A stretch of DNA of 64,000 nt from Crocodylus rhombifer (GCA_038503035.1 JAVSML010020796.1:1-64000), one strand, 5' to 3'; shown: positions 32,311 through 44,759, counted from the stretch's first letter. The notes: generated by a model not told the origin, from the sequence alone. Numbers and translations: made by a program.

Positions 32311-34985
32311 GTCGTCACGAAAATGTGTGGGCTGCCACTGGGTTGGGTGACCAGTGCCTTAAAAGCACAAACATATTTCTGGGGATGACAAAACGGAAAA
32401 CAGGGCATGCATGTGCAAGGTCAAAGGGCCAAAACCAAGTGCTCTCCAGGGGGACACCAAGAAGAGCAACCCAGAGAGCACCCACCGGCTTGCAAACTGA
32501 GGTAGCTCGCCAGCGGCTTCTACCCAGAGGTGCTCCACCCAGAGACATGCATGAAGGTCACAGAGGAAAAACGCCCCAAGGTCACCAGGACCCTTCCTGG
32601 CCAGAGTCTCCTTCCTGGATAGCCAGATAACCAGTTTGGCCTGAGCCAGGAGAAGGTTGACCAGGAGGTCGCGGGCCTTGGTGGGATGACAGATGGGATG
32701 TGCATAAATCAAAAGGTGTGTGGAGACATTGAGGAGAGAGTGCAGGGGCTGCAGTCTGGTGTACTCAATAGCCAGGTGCGCTAAAGTCTCCATCTCAAAG
32801 CAGAATGGGCACTGGTCAGAGACTGGTTCAAAGTGGGCCAGCTACACACGCGTAGCGACAGCCCAGTGAAGGAGCCGCCAGCCTAGGTCCCCAGTGGCTC
32901 TGGGGATCAGGTCTGCATACAGGCTCTGCCACCAGGGCCCGTCGGCCTCATCCTCGCCAAAGTAGTCCCACCAGGCCATGTCCTGGCGGGCCGCTAGGGT
33001 GGCATGGTGTATCGTATGGGGGACGAGCATGTATAGCTGGCATTGGGCAATAGAAAAGCGGACTGGGCTAGCGTCCCCCAGTTTGGACATGTGGTGTGCT
33101 GGGGAGTGCCTCAGGGCCAGCTGCGAGCCAGGCCCGATGAGCAACTCCACCAGCTTGAGGGACTCGGGCAGGGACTGCCCTCTCACAGGACACAGTCGAC
33201 ATAGGCAAGGGCGTCTGCAGGCAGTGCAGCTTTCACCTCCCATACTAGGTGCGAGCAAGTTGCACGGCCTATGGCCGAGCCCGTGCACCGGGCCAGCGTC
33301 ACAGGGCTCAGCCATTCTTGCTCGGCGTAGTCCAGGAGGTCTCTGATCTGGATGATGCCTGTGGCAGAAAGCCACCTTGTTTCTCCCCAAAATCTCTGTC
33401 CTGTGACACTGTGACCTAAAATCTCTGAGCAGCAACCATTTGATGAGGGTGGGCCAGCACGGAGGGGACCCCATCCTCGGCCTGCCTCTTCAGGTGACTT
33501 GAGCTGGCTGCAGTCCTGAGGGAGGGGGAACCTGCTCCCTCTGCCTACGGGACTTGCATCAATTACCTGGGTGGGGGGTTTCTACCTGGGGAGCTGGAAT
33601 CTGCCTAGTAACAGGTGATGCATTTCAAATTGGTTGGCTGACAGCCAGCTGGGGCTGACCTCCACTGGACCAGGTGAATGAGGTCACAGGGGCTATATAG
33701 GTTGGGGGGGGCGGGAAGGAGGCTCTCTCTTCGGCCATGAGGTGAAGCAGCAGCAAAGCAGGGGAGACAGAGGAGCCTTGCCATCTGGGCCTAGCTCTCT
33801 CTCTCACCCCAAGACTCCAGAGGGGAAACGGGAGAGCTCTGGAAGATGCTTGTGAGGAAGCTACTCAATCGGATTAGATATCTAGCTGGCAGTAACACAG
33901 ATGTGTGACCAAAAGGCTACCTCAGCCCCACTGTTTGCTCTCTAGGATTTCTAAGATATTGCTCAATCCTGTACCCTAGTTTCCCCTACCCCTTGTAATC
34001 AATAAAGTTCTCCTTTTTGACTGGTGTGGGAGACTTATTGAGGGGTGGGTCTAAATTATGCCTAAGAGACCCCTTTAGGTCTGCGGACTAAGGTAGACTT
34101 TGCTTTTTGCCCCCTTGACTTGGGGAAGTGCCCCAAGTGCCTGTACCGGGTCGAGTACCTGTCAGACTATTGGGCCTGTGTTTCCCCGAGGTCACAGGGC
34201 TGAAGCAGTCCCTTCTCGGGGTGGTGGCAGCGACGTTACCCCCAGACTAGCGAGTGTGCTCCGGGAGAGGGGTCAGCCAAGCATAAGGCGCCCCAGGGAG
34301 GCATTCGGAGCCGGGAAGGTGGGCGGGCACAGGGAGGTGGGCGGCTCAATGCAGGAGCGCCCCCTACTGGCCCACCACAATGCCCACCTGAGCCATCCTC
34401 AGGGAGACCTTGAGCGAACCCACCACTAAGACTGCCAGCAGCAGATTGAAAAACAGCAGCTCGGCCAGCCTCAAAGAAGACCTGGAGGTGGAGACCAGAC
34501 CTCAGGCCTTGAGGAGGTTGTGGTAAAAGACCGGCGGCTCCCTGGAGAGCTGCGCAGCCAGAGGAGCTGCCGGTTGTATTGGAGCCCTCAGAGGCTCCAC
34601 GCCACGTGGCTACCGTCACTGTAGAGCAGTCTCTGCAGGGCCTGAAAGTGGCAAGTCAGGACCTGGCTGTGGAGGCACACCAGGCCCTGCCCCCTCTCAC
34701 GCAAGGGGAGGGTCAGTAAGCATGCAGAGCCCCAGTGCCGTCCTGGCCAGAAAAACTCCAGTGCCCATCTCTGGAGCCCACCAAGAACCTCGGGGGGCAT
34801 GGGGAGGGTATTGAAGTGGTACCAGAGCATGGAAAGCACCAGCTGGTTCAACACCAAATAGTCCCTCTGGGGGCGGGCGCTGGTGTCCTCAAGTTTCGTG
34901 GTGGTGACTGCCAGTCACTGGGCCGCCCGCAGATGGCAGCTGGTGGTGGACATGGACCCCACACCTCCGATGGGGTGTGCGGATG
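32311..34985 (-). mobile_element. Tx1-like LINE, copy B, split by a solo LTR
   Basis: The minus strand carries the 3' part of an L1/Tx1-clade ORF2: a segment with RWALEFFWPGRH at 34790-34730 and, on the far side of an inserted LTR, DLGWRLLHWAVATRV and CPFCFEMETLAHLAIEYTRL (the cysteine-rich end of the family, with several cysteines replaced). The last about 1.2 kb aligns with the same part of copy A at 35100-36235. CpG sites are fewer than in copy A, suggesting a longer time as methylated DNA. It is 5' truncated and dead. Confidence 0.8.
33360..34379 (+). mobile_element. Solo LTR with target-site duplication
   Basis: A 1,020-bp insertion in Tx1-like copy B starts TGTGGCAG and ends CCACCACA (TGTGG/CCACA inverted ends) and is bordered by the 5-bp direct repeat ATGCC (33355-33359 and 34380-34384). 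Copy A has uninterrupted sequence at this point. Inside are a TATA-like GCTATATAGG at about 33692 and AATAAAG at about 34000, with a GT-rich stretch after it. This is the layout of an LTR of a retrovirus-like element. No internal genes remain, so it is a recombination product (solo LTR). Confidence 0.85.
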
Positions 34986-37900
34986 GATCTAATGTTAAAA
35001 ACTCCCGATGGGGTGGGTCCCGCTGGTCACTTCCGTCACTGCTGCTGTCGCTGCTGGGGCGAGGGACGACCAGCACCAGAAGACATCACTGAAAGTAGTG
35101 GATGGGGAACTGTTGATGATGTCTTTGTGGTTTTTAAAAAGTTAAAGCTTAAAAAGCCTAAAACCGCGAGGGGTAGGGGCCGCCATTGGGTAGGGCAACA
35201 GTGCCTTAAAAACATCAATAAATACATGAGACAACAAAAGAGAAAACTGGGTGTGCTCGTGTGGGTCATAGGGTCAAAACCAGTGCTCTCCCGGGGGACA
35301 CAGAGCAGAGCACCCAAGACAGCGCCCACCAGCTCGCAAACTGAGGGAGCTCGCCGGCAGCTACTGCCCAGTGGTACTCCGCTGGGAGATGCTCGTGAAG
35401 GACACCGAGGAAAAATGCCCTGAGGTCACCAGGAACCTTCCCAGCCAGAGCCTCCTTCCTGGACCACCAGATAACAAGTTTGGCCAGCGCCAGGAGGAGG
35501 TTGACCAGGAGGTCCTGGCCCTTGGTGGGGCGACGGATGGGGTGTGCGTAAACCAAAAGGTGCGGGGAGTAGCGCAGCCAGAACTTGAGGAGCGAGTTCT
35601 GGAGGAGGAGGTGCAGGGGCTGCAACCTGGCGCACTCCAGGATGAGGTGCGCCAGCGTCTCCCTCTCGGGGCAAAAGGGGCACTGGTCGGAGACCAACAA
35701 GAAATGTGCCTTCCAGATGCCCGTCGCGGTGGCCCCGTGAAGGAGCAGCCAGCCTAGGTCCCTGGTGGCTCTCGGAATGAGGTCCGAGTACAGGCTTGGC
35801 CACCGGGGCCCGTTGGCCTCGCCCTTGCTAAAGTAGGCCCGCCAGATGGTGTCCCGGCGGGGATGATGTGATGGACCAAGCGGTGAATGAGCGTGTAGAG
35901 CTGGCGGCGGGTAGCCGCCAAGAAGTGCACCAGGGCAGTGTCCCCCAGTTTGCATAGGTGGTGCACTGGGGAGTGCCCTAGGGCCCGCCACGAGGCGGGT
36001 CCAATCAGCAACTCCACCGCTGGGGGGGACTCGGAGGGGCGGGGCCCCCCCTCTCGCAGGACCCAGTTGACGTAGGCAAGGGCTGCTGCGGACAGCGTGG
36101 CTTTCACCTCCCGGATTAGGTGCGAGCATGTTGCGCGGCCTATGGCTGAGCCCATGCGCCGGGCCAGCGTCGCGGGGCTCAGCCATCCCTGCTCGGCGTA
36201 GTCCAGGAGGTCTCCAATCCGGGTGATGCCAACCGGGCCATCCTCCGGGAGACCTTGAGCAAACCCCCCACCGAGACCGCCAGCAGCGGGTTGAAAGAGT
36301 GGCTTGGCAAGCAGGTTGCTGTCCTCAGCCAGCCTCAAGGGGGACCTGGAGGTGGAGACCAGCCCACAGGCCTTGAGGAGGTCACGGTAAAAGACCAGAA
36401 GAGCTGCCGGTTGTATCGGAGGCGGTGGAGGTGGCGGAGGAAGGCCCGCCCCAACTGGCCCCACGCCGTGTGGCTACCGGCACCGTGCAGCAGTCTCCGC
36501 AGGGCCTGAAGGCAGAACGTCGGGACCTGGCTGCGGAGGCACCAGGGCCTGCCACTCCTCTCGCCGTCCAGGCCAGAAAAACTCCAGCCCCGAGCCGCCT
36601 CGCCACCCTCAGTTCTAGCTGTGCCCAATTCTCCGGGGGGGAGGGGTCCGTGGGGGACAGACCCCCAGATAGAGCAGTGGGCCTGCGCTCCCCCAGATGC
36701 CTCGGAGCACGGGTGGGGGAGAGCCTACCTGCCTCCTGGCACCCACCATCAGCCTGCAGCTCTTGGCCCAGTTGACCCGGGCGGAGGAGGCCGCCGAATA
36801 AACCGTCTGGCAGGCCGCCACCCGCTCCAGATCTCCCGGGCCCCGGACCACGATGAACGCGTCATCGGCGTACGCCGACAGGACCAGCCGCAGCGCCGGT
36901 TCCTGCAGGCCCCCCGCTTCGGCAGGAGAGTCAACACCGCCCTCCTGCTCGACAGGGGGAGCTCCCCGGGAGCCTCGGCCTCGACCCAGACCGCGGCAGA
37001 GTCCGGGCCGAGCACGTCCCAGAAGGCCCGGTAGAACTCCGCGGTGAGCCCGTCCAGCCCCGGCGCTTTGTTGCCGGGCATGAGACGGAAAGCGAGCGTG
37101 AGTTCGGCCAAGGTGAGAGGAGCCTCGAGCCGGTCACGCTCGCCCGCGCCCACCTGCGGCAGCCCCTCCCAGAGTATGTGGCAGGCTGCGGCCTCGGTCT
37201 GCTCCCGGGAAAAGATCCTTCTGTAGAAGGCCCTCGCGCGATCTCACAGCTCTCCCGGGGCCGAGAGGGGGTGCCATCTTCCTCCAGCAGGCAAGTGATG
37301 TTCTGTCTGGCCCCCCTCCGCTTCTCCAGGGCATGGACTGTGGCTCCCGCTTCTTCTATTTCCTGCAGAAGGTGGACTTGTGTGCGGACGAACGCACTGC
37401 GGGCGCCGTGGTCCTCCATAGCTCGCAGCTCCTCCCGCCTCTCCCTGCACTATCCGCAGAGGGACGGATTCAGCGGGTCGGCGACCAGGCGCCTCTCCAG
37501 CTCCAGCACTTCCCTCTCCAGCCGCTCCCTGGCCGTCTCCCACTCCCGGGTGTGCCCCCGGGTGTAGCTGTGGCAGAAGAGCCGGATGTGCACCTTCCCC
37601 CTGTCCCACCATCCCCGAGCCGAGGGGAAACGCTGCCACTGCCCGCACCAGGCCAACCAGAACTCCCAGAAGGCCACGCCAAAGCTCGGGTCCTCCAGCA
37701 GGCCGTTGTTGAAGTGCCAGTAGGCTGACCCCCGCCGCCCAGGGCCAAACGCCACCCGGGCCGACACCAGATGGTGGTCGCTGAAGGGGGCCGGCCTCGC
37801 TCTGGAGGACACGGCCCGGGCATCCACGCTGGGCGAGATGTAAATCCGGTCCAACCGGGAGTGGCTTGCTTGCCCCCCCCACCCGCATGTACGTGGGGGG

Positions 37901-38475
37901 CCGTCGGGGTGACAGACTCCCCAGACGTCCACCAGGGAGCGCTCCTCTAGGATCCCCCTGAGGGCGTCCGCGGCAGCCGGGCACTGTTGCCTACGCGACC
38001 GGTCCTGGTCCTCGAGGGTCACGTTGAAGTCCTCACCCCAGACCAGGCTCTCATGAGGGCTCAGGGTGCCCAGGTAGTTGGCCGCCTCGTGGAGAAACTC
38101 GGTGGCGTCCAGTTCCTGGACGGGGGATAAACAGTCACAAAGTTCACGACCCGCCCCGCCACTCGGGCCCGGACGTGGAGTAGGCGGCCGGGCACCGCCT
38201 CAACGGCACCCAGGATCTCCGGCCGCAGTAGGTGGTCAGGGCGTCCAGGAAGGACCGGGCCCGGCTGTACACCTGGGCGTTGCACCTGCCCGGACCCTTA
38301 CTCTCCTTCGCCAGTGGCCTCGAGGATGCTATAGAAATCTCCCCATCAGTCCAGGGTGAGCTGTACCCAGGCTGGCGCACGCCGGGTGCTCTCCCTCTCC
38401 AAAAACTCCACTAGCTCGCCCCTAGGGACCTCTGGGGCTGGGGGGGCTCGTCGTCACTGGCGGACAGGGGGAAAG
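34986..38475 (-). mobile_element. Tx1-like LINE, copy A
   Basis: About 3.5 kb of an L1/Tx1-clade element on the minus strand. From 5' to 3': endonuclease pieces (VPGRLLHVRARVAG, FVTVYPPSRN, TLEDQDRSRR, APFSDHHLVSARVAF and AYWHFNNGLLEDPSF), the RT entry (MPGNKAPGLDGLTAEFYRAF, RRAVLTLLPKRG), the catalytic AYADDAFIV, and the C-terminal cysteine-histidine block CPFCPERETLAHLILECARL. The region between LLPKRG and AYADD is much shorter than expected, so the RT core has an internal deletion near 36900. It is rich in CpG. The 3' UTR ends at about 34986, next to the truncated 5' end of copy B. Confidence 0.88.
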
Positions 38476-38479
38476 TGTC

Positions 38480-40625
38480 AGAAGTTCAGTCCCATTTCTG
38501 TGACGGGGCACCCAAAGCCATCTTTACACCGTCAGATAGGAACTATAATGTGACATCTAGTTTAGTGCTAGATGGCAGCACGGGGAGGCAGGGGCAGAGC
38601 AGTGAGTCCCGGTGCTGTGGCCCAGGGCAGCGCTGACCGGGGCACCCCCTTCTCCCGGGGAACACCCACCCCAACCCCTGATGTATGACAAGACACCAAT
38701 GACAGACGATAGTAATTTGCGTCAGCAACTTGTTATGCTATGCGTAGTTGTGTGTTTGGCCGGGAGTAAAAAGGTAAGAAAGGTTCATTGACTTGTGACA
38801 AACTTCGCATGCTCTGTTACGGTGGTTTTGTGTCCTAGTCCCCAGTGGGAGGGTTCGGGATGGAGAGAGTGTAATGTGCACCTATCAAAGATGGGCAACC
38901 AGGGCCCAAATGCCAACAACATCAGAAGAGGCAGCTTCAGGGGTTTATGAGAGAGCTTGCAGAAATGGAGCAATCCCACCAAGTCTGATGTGATTTCTGT
39001 TATTCCACTGTCATGGATGGGCACATTAGTCCCTTGACTATATGAGGACTTCCAATTCATCTTGCTTGTTTCCTGGGCTCCATGCATTCATGTATGGACA
39101 CCTAGGTAACTAGCCGATAGCCCAACTTTCTTAGGAAGAATGAAAAAGCCTCCCTTGTTGTCCTTTCCTGCTTCTGCTTCCTCTGAGCCACCCACTTACT
39201 TTGCCTTACTTATCTCAGTCCCTCTTATCTCCTTCCCATGTGGAATTTGAAGAAGCAGTGACTTATTTCTCCTTATTTGTGTCTTCTTCGACTACTTCAG
39301 GCAAGTGGGGAAGATGGTTAATTTCCTTCAGGAAGGACAGGCAGGGGATAGGAGGAATGAGGGCCATGCTCTTCTTGGCCTTACGTGTGTGAGTTCCTCT
39401 CCTGTCTGTCTGCCTCCGTGACCCTGAGACAGTGCTTCAGCTGTGCCTTCCCCATCTCCTTGAGAGAGACCAGCAAAGCTTGCTGCTTTGAAAACCAGCA
39501 TAGTAATGGAGAGCAGCATTTGGCCTGTGTTTTATGGGATGGGAAATTGGGTTTTGCTGGGAACCAGCTCTTTATCCCTTACACAGCCTGGCAGACCCTT
39601 CTCCCTCAGGCACTGAGACTTGATGCTCTCACTGTACTGATTTCCTGCCTCATTTGAGGCTCGTTTTCCTGTCTTGGCTGCTGTTGCTGGGGAGATTGTG
39701 GGCGATTCCTGAAGCTCTAGACCACTTCAGGGGCTGCCTTCGTACCCGAAAAAAGGCATTTAGTCCTACAGCTCCTTCCACCTTCGAGCTTGCAAACAAG
39801 GAAATAGAAGAAGCAGGGGAAAAAGAAGTGCGACCTCTTAAGATGAAAGCCTGAAACCATGCTTTACAAGCTACATTTCAAATCCTTTAATTTCTCTTTT
39901 TCTGCTTTTTACATTTTAATAATACTCTTTGTAAGTTCACTCCAGAGCTGACCGGCCTGCTTAGCAATATGTCAAATGATTATTTCCCTGACAGCAAGGC
40001 TGCAATACAGGGTCAAAAGGATCTTCAGAGGTGATAGCTCGTACTAGCTGTATTTGCCCCATATGAGAAGACTGCATTGGGAGAGATGTTATGGATTTGC
40101 CCCATGTGTGTGTCAGCAGTTATCTTACCCCTGTTAACTCTTTATGGGGTCACAATGGACACAGAGCTCACAGCTCAGTCTTCTCAGACTGCATTGGGGG
40201 AGAGAGATGAGTCGCGCTCCAGATTCAGTGTAGAAGTGCCCACCCAAAGCCATGCACAAAATAAAGGGTCTTTTGACTCCAGAGGTGTCTTGGAGGTGAT
40301 GGAGGGAATTGATGAATGATAGCCTTGGCACCTGAGCTCATCCTGCGCTTGTGAACTAATCGCTGAGGCTGGGAATGTGTAATTCCGTGCAAGACATTGG
40401 CAGGGGCTTTGGGTCATGATCAGCATGCACTGAAGTCCATGGAAACATTTTCACTGCCTTTAGAGAAAGCAAAGCTCACATCCACTGAAGTGCTGGGTTT
40501 CAGGACACCTATTCCCTTTGATCCCATCCCCACACTGCAGGCTGGCAAGGAGAGGATACACAGAAATGCTGCGTTCAGTCAGGCACGTCCCATTTGGATG
40601 AAGGATGCTGGCCTGGAGTGGGTGA
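38480..40625. other. Anonymous DNA
   Basis: No gene recognised over about 2.1 kb. A few open frames of 60-100 codons on both strands have no motif. Confidence 0.5.
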
Positions 40626-40630
40626 TGTTA

Positions 40631-41490
40631 AGAGCTAACGTGCATCCCGGGGCTGGAAGCGCTGCACTGCTCAATTGCCATCCCTTTTTGCTCCATCTAC
40701 GTAGTGGCTCTGGTGGGGAACGGCCGCCTCTTCTTTGTCCTTGTCACCGAGCAGAGCCTTCACGAGCCCATGTACCTCTTCCTTTCCATGCTCTTAGTGC
40801 ACAGGATGAGGATCTGTGACAGCAGCTGCTGAACGAGATCTCCCTGGCATTGAACCATAATATGCGCAGCATTTCTGGGCGGGTTCTCCCCCCAATGGTT
40901 GTCCACTCCACATTCCTCTCTGCGTCTGTAACCCAAGGTGCTCTGACCAGCCCTACCTTAGCTATTGCAGGCAGGGTCAGAACGGAGGTGTACTTCAGAG
41001 GCTCGTGCGCAGCGATGCACCGATCAAACGCCATGGCCAGCAGGACTTCAAAGCAGAAACCCTGCATGGCACAGGTGCTGAAACATTGCCCTTGTAGTAT
41101 AGCATCTGCGATCCAGCGCTCCTACAGTGACCGCGTGGGCATAGCCACGCTGGCCTGTGCAGACATCACCTTCAGCAAGATCTATGGGCTAGTGGCTGCT
41201 TTCCTGACCAGAGGGCTGGGCTTATCTCGGTGCTCACTGTTGTATCCCAATGCTGCCCGCCTCATGGATGGGAGCCCTGAGGATCAGGACAACACAGAAA
41301 AAGGCAGGGGTGTAAAATAACAAGGCCTTCAGCGTCTTTGCTTCCCACACCTCTTTCTTAATGCACTGGTTCGGGCACCAGATCCCACTCCATATTCGCA
41401 TCCTACTGGGGGTTTTCCACCTAGTGCACGAGGGGGCTTGCTTTCTTGTCCCTGCCATGCTAAACACCAAGGAGATCCAGGAGAGGCACA
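40631..41490 (+). pseudogene. Scrambled olfactory receptor pseudogene (OR52-like)
   Basis: Receptor segments occur in correct order along the plus axis but on alternating strands. Plus 40631-40793 covers the N-terminus to TM2 ([30 protein letters not shown]). Minus 40796-40890 is loop 1 (PEMLRILWFNAREISF). Minus 40960-41095 covers TM3-TM4 (VLLAMAFDRCIAAHEPLKY, TLPAIAKVGLV). Plus about 41130-41250 covers loop 2-TM5 (VGIATLACADITFSKIYGL). Minus about 41255-41335 contains LILRA-x-x-HEA and KALLFYTPAFF. Plus 41361-41480 covers TM6-TM7 (FGHQIPLHIRILLG, LVPAMLNTKEI). No receptor can be made. Either several in-place inversions occurred or the local assembly is wrong. Confidence 0.8.
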
Positions 41491-42080
41491 GGAGGGTGAG
41501 CTGCGAGTTGAAAAACATCCCTCTTCTGGACGAAGACACCCAAGTGCTGATGGTAGAAAGCCACTTGCAGGTGAAGAATGCACCCGCCGCGGAGTTTGGT
41601 GCAGGCTGCAGGCCGTTTCTTGGCTGATCCACTCTGGCCCAGGACCCCACAGCCTCAAATGCAATTGCTGACAGCCCAAGGTTTAGCCTAATTCATGGTT
41701 GTAAGGGGTCTATGCCTGTGTCCCATGGGCAGATGTGCCACTGTACTTAGAGCCACGTACTGCTCCTTGTTTACATGACTGTTGCATGTCCTGCAGACCA
41801 GAGGGTGGTTCATGCATGTGCCTCCAATGGAGCAGCAGGCCGAAGGGTGATAAAGCCCCTACTTCCTCCACAGGAAATGGTTGTACTGAGAGAGGCGACT
41901 GGTGTAAGCTGACAGCAACGGTTCATATTTGGATATAGAGCAGCAAAACTGAAGCATAAAAATGCTTAAGAGCTCCAGCTTGTTATAATAGTGTCACCTG
42001 ACACAAGTTAGGTGGTGATTGTGAATCCTATCCATGTTCTGTATGACTCGCAATGCTTTGTTCATCTCTTTTATGATTCG
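41491..42080. other. No gene recognised
   Basis: Downstream flank of the scrambled OR. Nothing supported. Confidence 0.45.
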
Positions 42081-42084
42081 TAGT

Positions 42085-42375
42085 GTTTTCCCCTTGGAGA
42101 AATAGGGCTGGAAGGGACCTCCAGAGGTCATCTCATCCAGTGGTTTTCAACCTTTTTTCATTTGTGGATCTCGAAAACATTTTGAATGGAGGTGTGGATA
42201 CCTTGGAAATGTAAGTATGATCATTCAAAAGTATGTGAATACCCACAGTCATCTTTCATGGACTGCTTAGATATAGTCTGTGGACCCCCAGGGGTCCACT
42301 GACCGCAGGTTGAAAACCATGGACCTAGTACAACTCCCTGCTAGAGGCAGGAACCCTTTGCCAGAGGGGGTTCAA
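42085..42375 (-). repeat. CR1 LINE 3' end interrupted by a MITE
   Basis: An antisense CR1 3' end begins GGGCTGGAAGGGACCTCC, breaks after CATCTCATC at 42137, and resumes at GACCTAGTACAACTCCCTG, the continuation expected from other copies. Confidence 0.8.
42138..42321. mobile_element. hAT-type MITE
   Basis: A 184-bp insertion bounded by inverted repeats: left CAGTGGTTTTCAACCTTT and right GGTTGAAAACCATG (whose complement is CATGGTTTTCAACC). The flanks ATCTCATC and ACCTAGTA are compatible with a decayed 8-bp target duplication of the CR1 sequence ATCTAGTC. The CAGTGGTTTTCAACC terminus is typical of vertebrate hAT non-autonomous elements. There is no transposase inside. Confidence 0.8.
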
Positions 42376-42379
42376 AACC

Positions 42380-44755
42380 AACACATTTCTAACGTGTAGC
42401 AACATGGAGTGAGGCTTGTTTGGAAAACTCACGACCCAGGAGAGAACTGCACTGTTTGTATACTAGCGCACACATAACTGCCTCCACCAAACCAAGATCC
42501 TTCCTCCAATCTGTTCATGCTACAATTTATATCCACTCCCAGAGCTTCCCAGCAGGAACTCCATCGGGGTACTCAGTGGGAGAGGTTTTATAAAGAAGTT
42601 TCCTGGTAGTGTCTTCATCACTACCACCAGTGCCCCCAGCCACAGCGTTTCAGCAGAAGCTGAGCTCTCAGGGGGAGGGAGCCCTCTCTGATCTTAGACC
42701 CCCATACAGATGTGAGTTAGTGCCTGACATAATGTCTCTGGGATGAGCAGAGATGATGCCATAGAACAGCATGGACCAGACTTAAAAACCGAGGATGAGC
42801 TGCATTAGCCCACCTGCTTTAATGGATACAGCTGCAGATGGTTTGCTGGAAAAGCGGTCTGCAACTGGGTCCAAAAAAAACCCAAAACACCATTGTAGAA
42901 AGGTTTCAGGGAAGGAAATAAAGTACTCCTAGGAGAAGATACAGATGCCTGAGTATTTTCCTACATTGAACAATGGCAATACGGATGCACTCTTTGACTT
43001 TTGTATTTCCACAAACCCAGGGTGGTCCCCTTATGCCTGTATAGTAGAAGTCAAAGGAAGAATGGCACCATGTTGTACTCGCTTTATCCATGCAGGATAC
43101 AGAGCAGAGCAGCATCTCCTGCTTTTTTGTTGTTGAATGCCTGGAGCTGTCAAATACCTAGGCATTTGCAGTCACAAAAGAGGCCACCTAGAATCTTGAT
43201 ACTAACTTAAAACTGCAAGATTGGAAAGCTGTAAAGTTGATCAATGCTGGGTTCTTGTTATTGGCCTTCCCTTTAAAAAAAATGCAAAAGCCAGAAAAAG
43301 TATGGACTGGTGCTCTGAGACTCGCTGACCTAGAGGTTCATTAAAATTGAAATGGGGCGCTCCTAAATTCAGAGCGTCTCATTAAAAACAATAGGACAGA
43401 AAACAGGCTTTTTAATATACTGTAAAAAATAAAGGAACTCGAAAAAACCCATGCATGAATAACCGTAATTAAAGAACAAACAGGCTGAAAAGTAATTCAG
43501 CCATGAATTCAAGGTTTTTTTCCCTTGTCCACACAAGTGAATACATGAAAGTTAACAGTTCTTTTGTCTTCAGCCAAAAAGAAAACTAAATAAAATATTA
43601 TTAAAAGACGTTAGCTATAAACTTCAAAAATGATATTCTCTGATGATATTTGATTCTGTTGCACAATAAATAATTCATCCAGTCTTGCCTTAAAGATGAG
43701 CTGGGTCTGGGTCTAATTCAAATCTCCCCTCATTCTTGCTAAAGTTGATCACAAAAGGCTTTCTCTAGCCTGGAGAAGAGTAGACTAGTCACCCTTAGCT
43801 AAAGGCTGAGTCTTTCTACTTTTTGGTCGTCTTGTCTGGAACGGGACATGTTGTGGTCTCTAGCCCAACCCCCCAGGAGAATGAGCTCTGGATATGATGA
43901 CCTATGGAGGTCCCTTCCAACCCATTTTTTCTATGGTAGAAGTGGTTTGTGTGCACTGGGTGCAGGACAAGCCCAAGGTCCCCGCGCTATCATAGGGTGG
44001 GGCCTGATCCATACTGTCTGACTGGCCCCATGTATGGAAATGGATTCCCTTCTCCAAGGGACAGCTTGGATTTCTTCCCAATAAAGTAAATTAAAGGATC
44101 AAAACTTTAGCGAGGCTCATCACACCTGCTCTATGCCCCGACTGTCAGCACCAGAACATGGGCAGCTAGGCTTGAGGCCAATCAACAGGATTGGACCCCT
44201 CACAAAATGTGGTGGTGGCCATTAAGGGAGGTGAGGAAGGTGTCCCTTCAGCCATTGCGACCGGTGCAAAGGCTGAAGATGCTTGGCTCTTGCAGACTCC
44301 AAGTGCATCCCTGTGGCTTGGCTCCCATGACCATTCATCGTCTAGGGCAGTGCTAGGACCCAGGGCATGTCTCCAAGGGGAGGGCTCTCACCCCTAAGCT
44401 ACAGAGTCATACCCGCTGTTGCACCTGGCTCTGAACCTTGCATTATTTTGCATCCAGAGATGGGAGCATATGCTAGGCTGGGTGGGGAGGCTCTGCACCA
44501 TGTCCCCAGAGACTGCTCTGACCACTAGTCCAGAGAGTTTGGACCTGGTCAGGGGGAGGAGGGACTGAAACCCAAACATCCTCTTGCAGGGTGCCTGCTC
44601 TCACCACCACATTATTAAACAGCATTTGGGCACCTCCTTCTTGGCTGGGTTTCTAAAGTTTGAGGCCCCCTCTGCTCATTCAGAGGACAAATGGAGATGC
44701 TTACCTGCAGGGCAGGATTTCGGGCTATGGACCTTGCATGCTGGGAATCAAGACA
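42380..44755. other. Anonymous DNA with one CR1 tail
   Basis: About 43885-43935 is a sense CR1 3' end (GATATGATGACCTATGGAGG, TCCCTTCCAACCC). The region 43250-43700 is AT-rich. No gene recognised. Confidence 0.5.
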
Positions 44756-44759
44756 AGAC

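Noticed and set aside
35371..35757. Plus-strand open frame of 128 codons within Tx1-like copy A
   Set aside because: Antisense to the LINE C-terminal cysteine-rich region. Not a separate gene.
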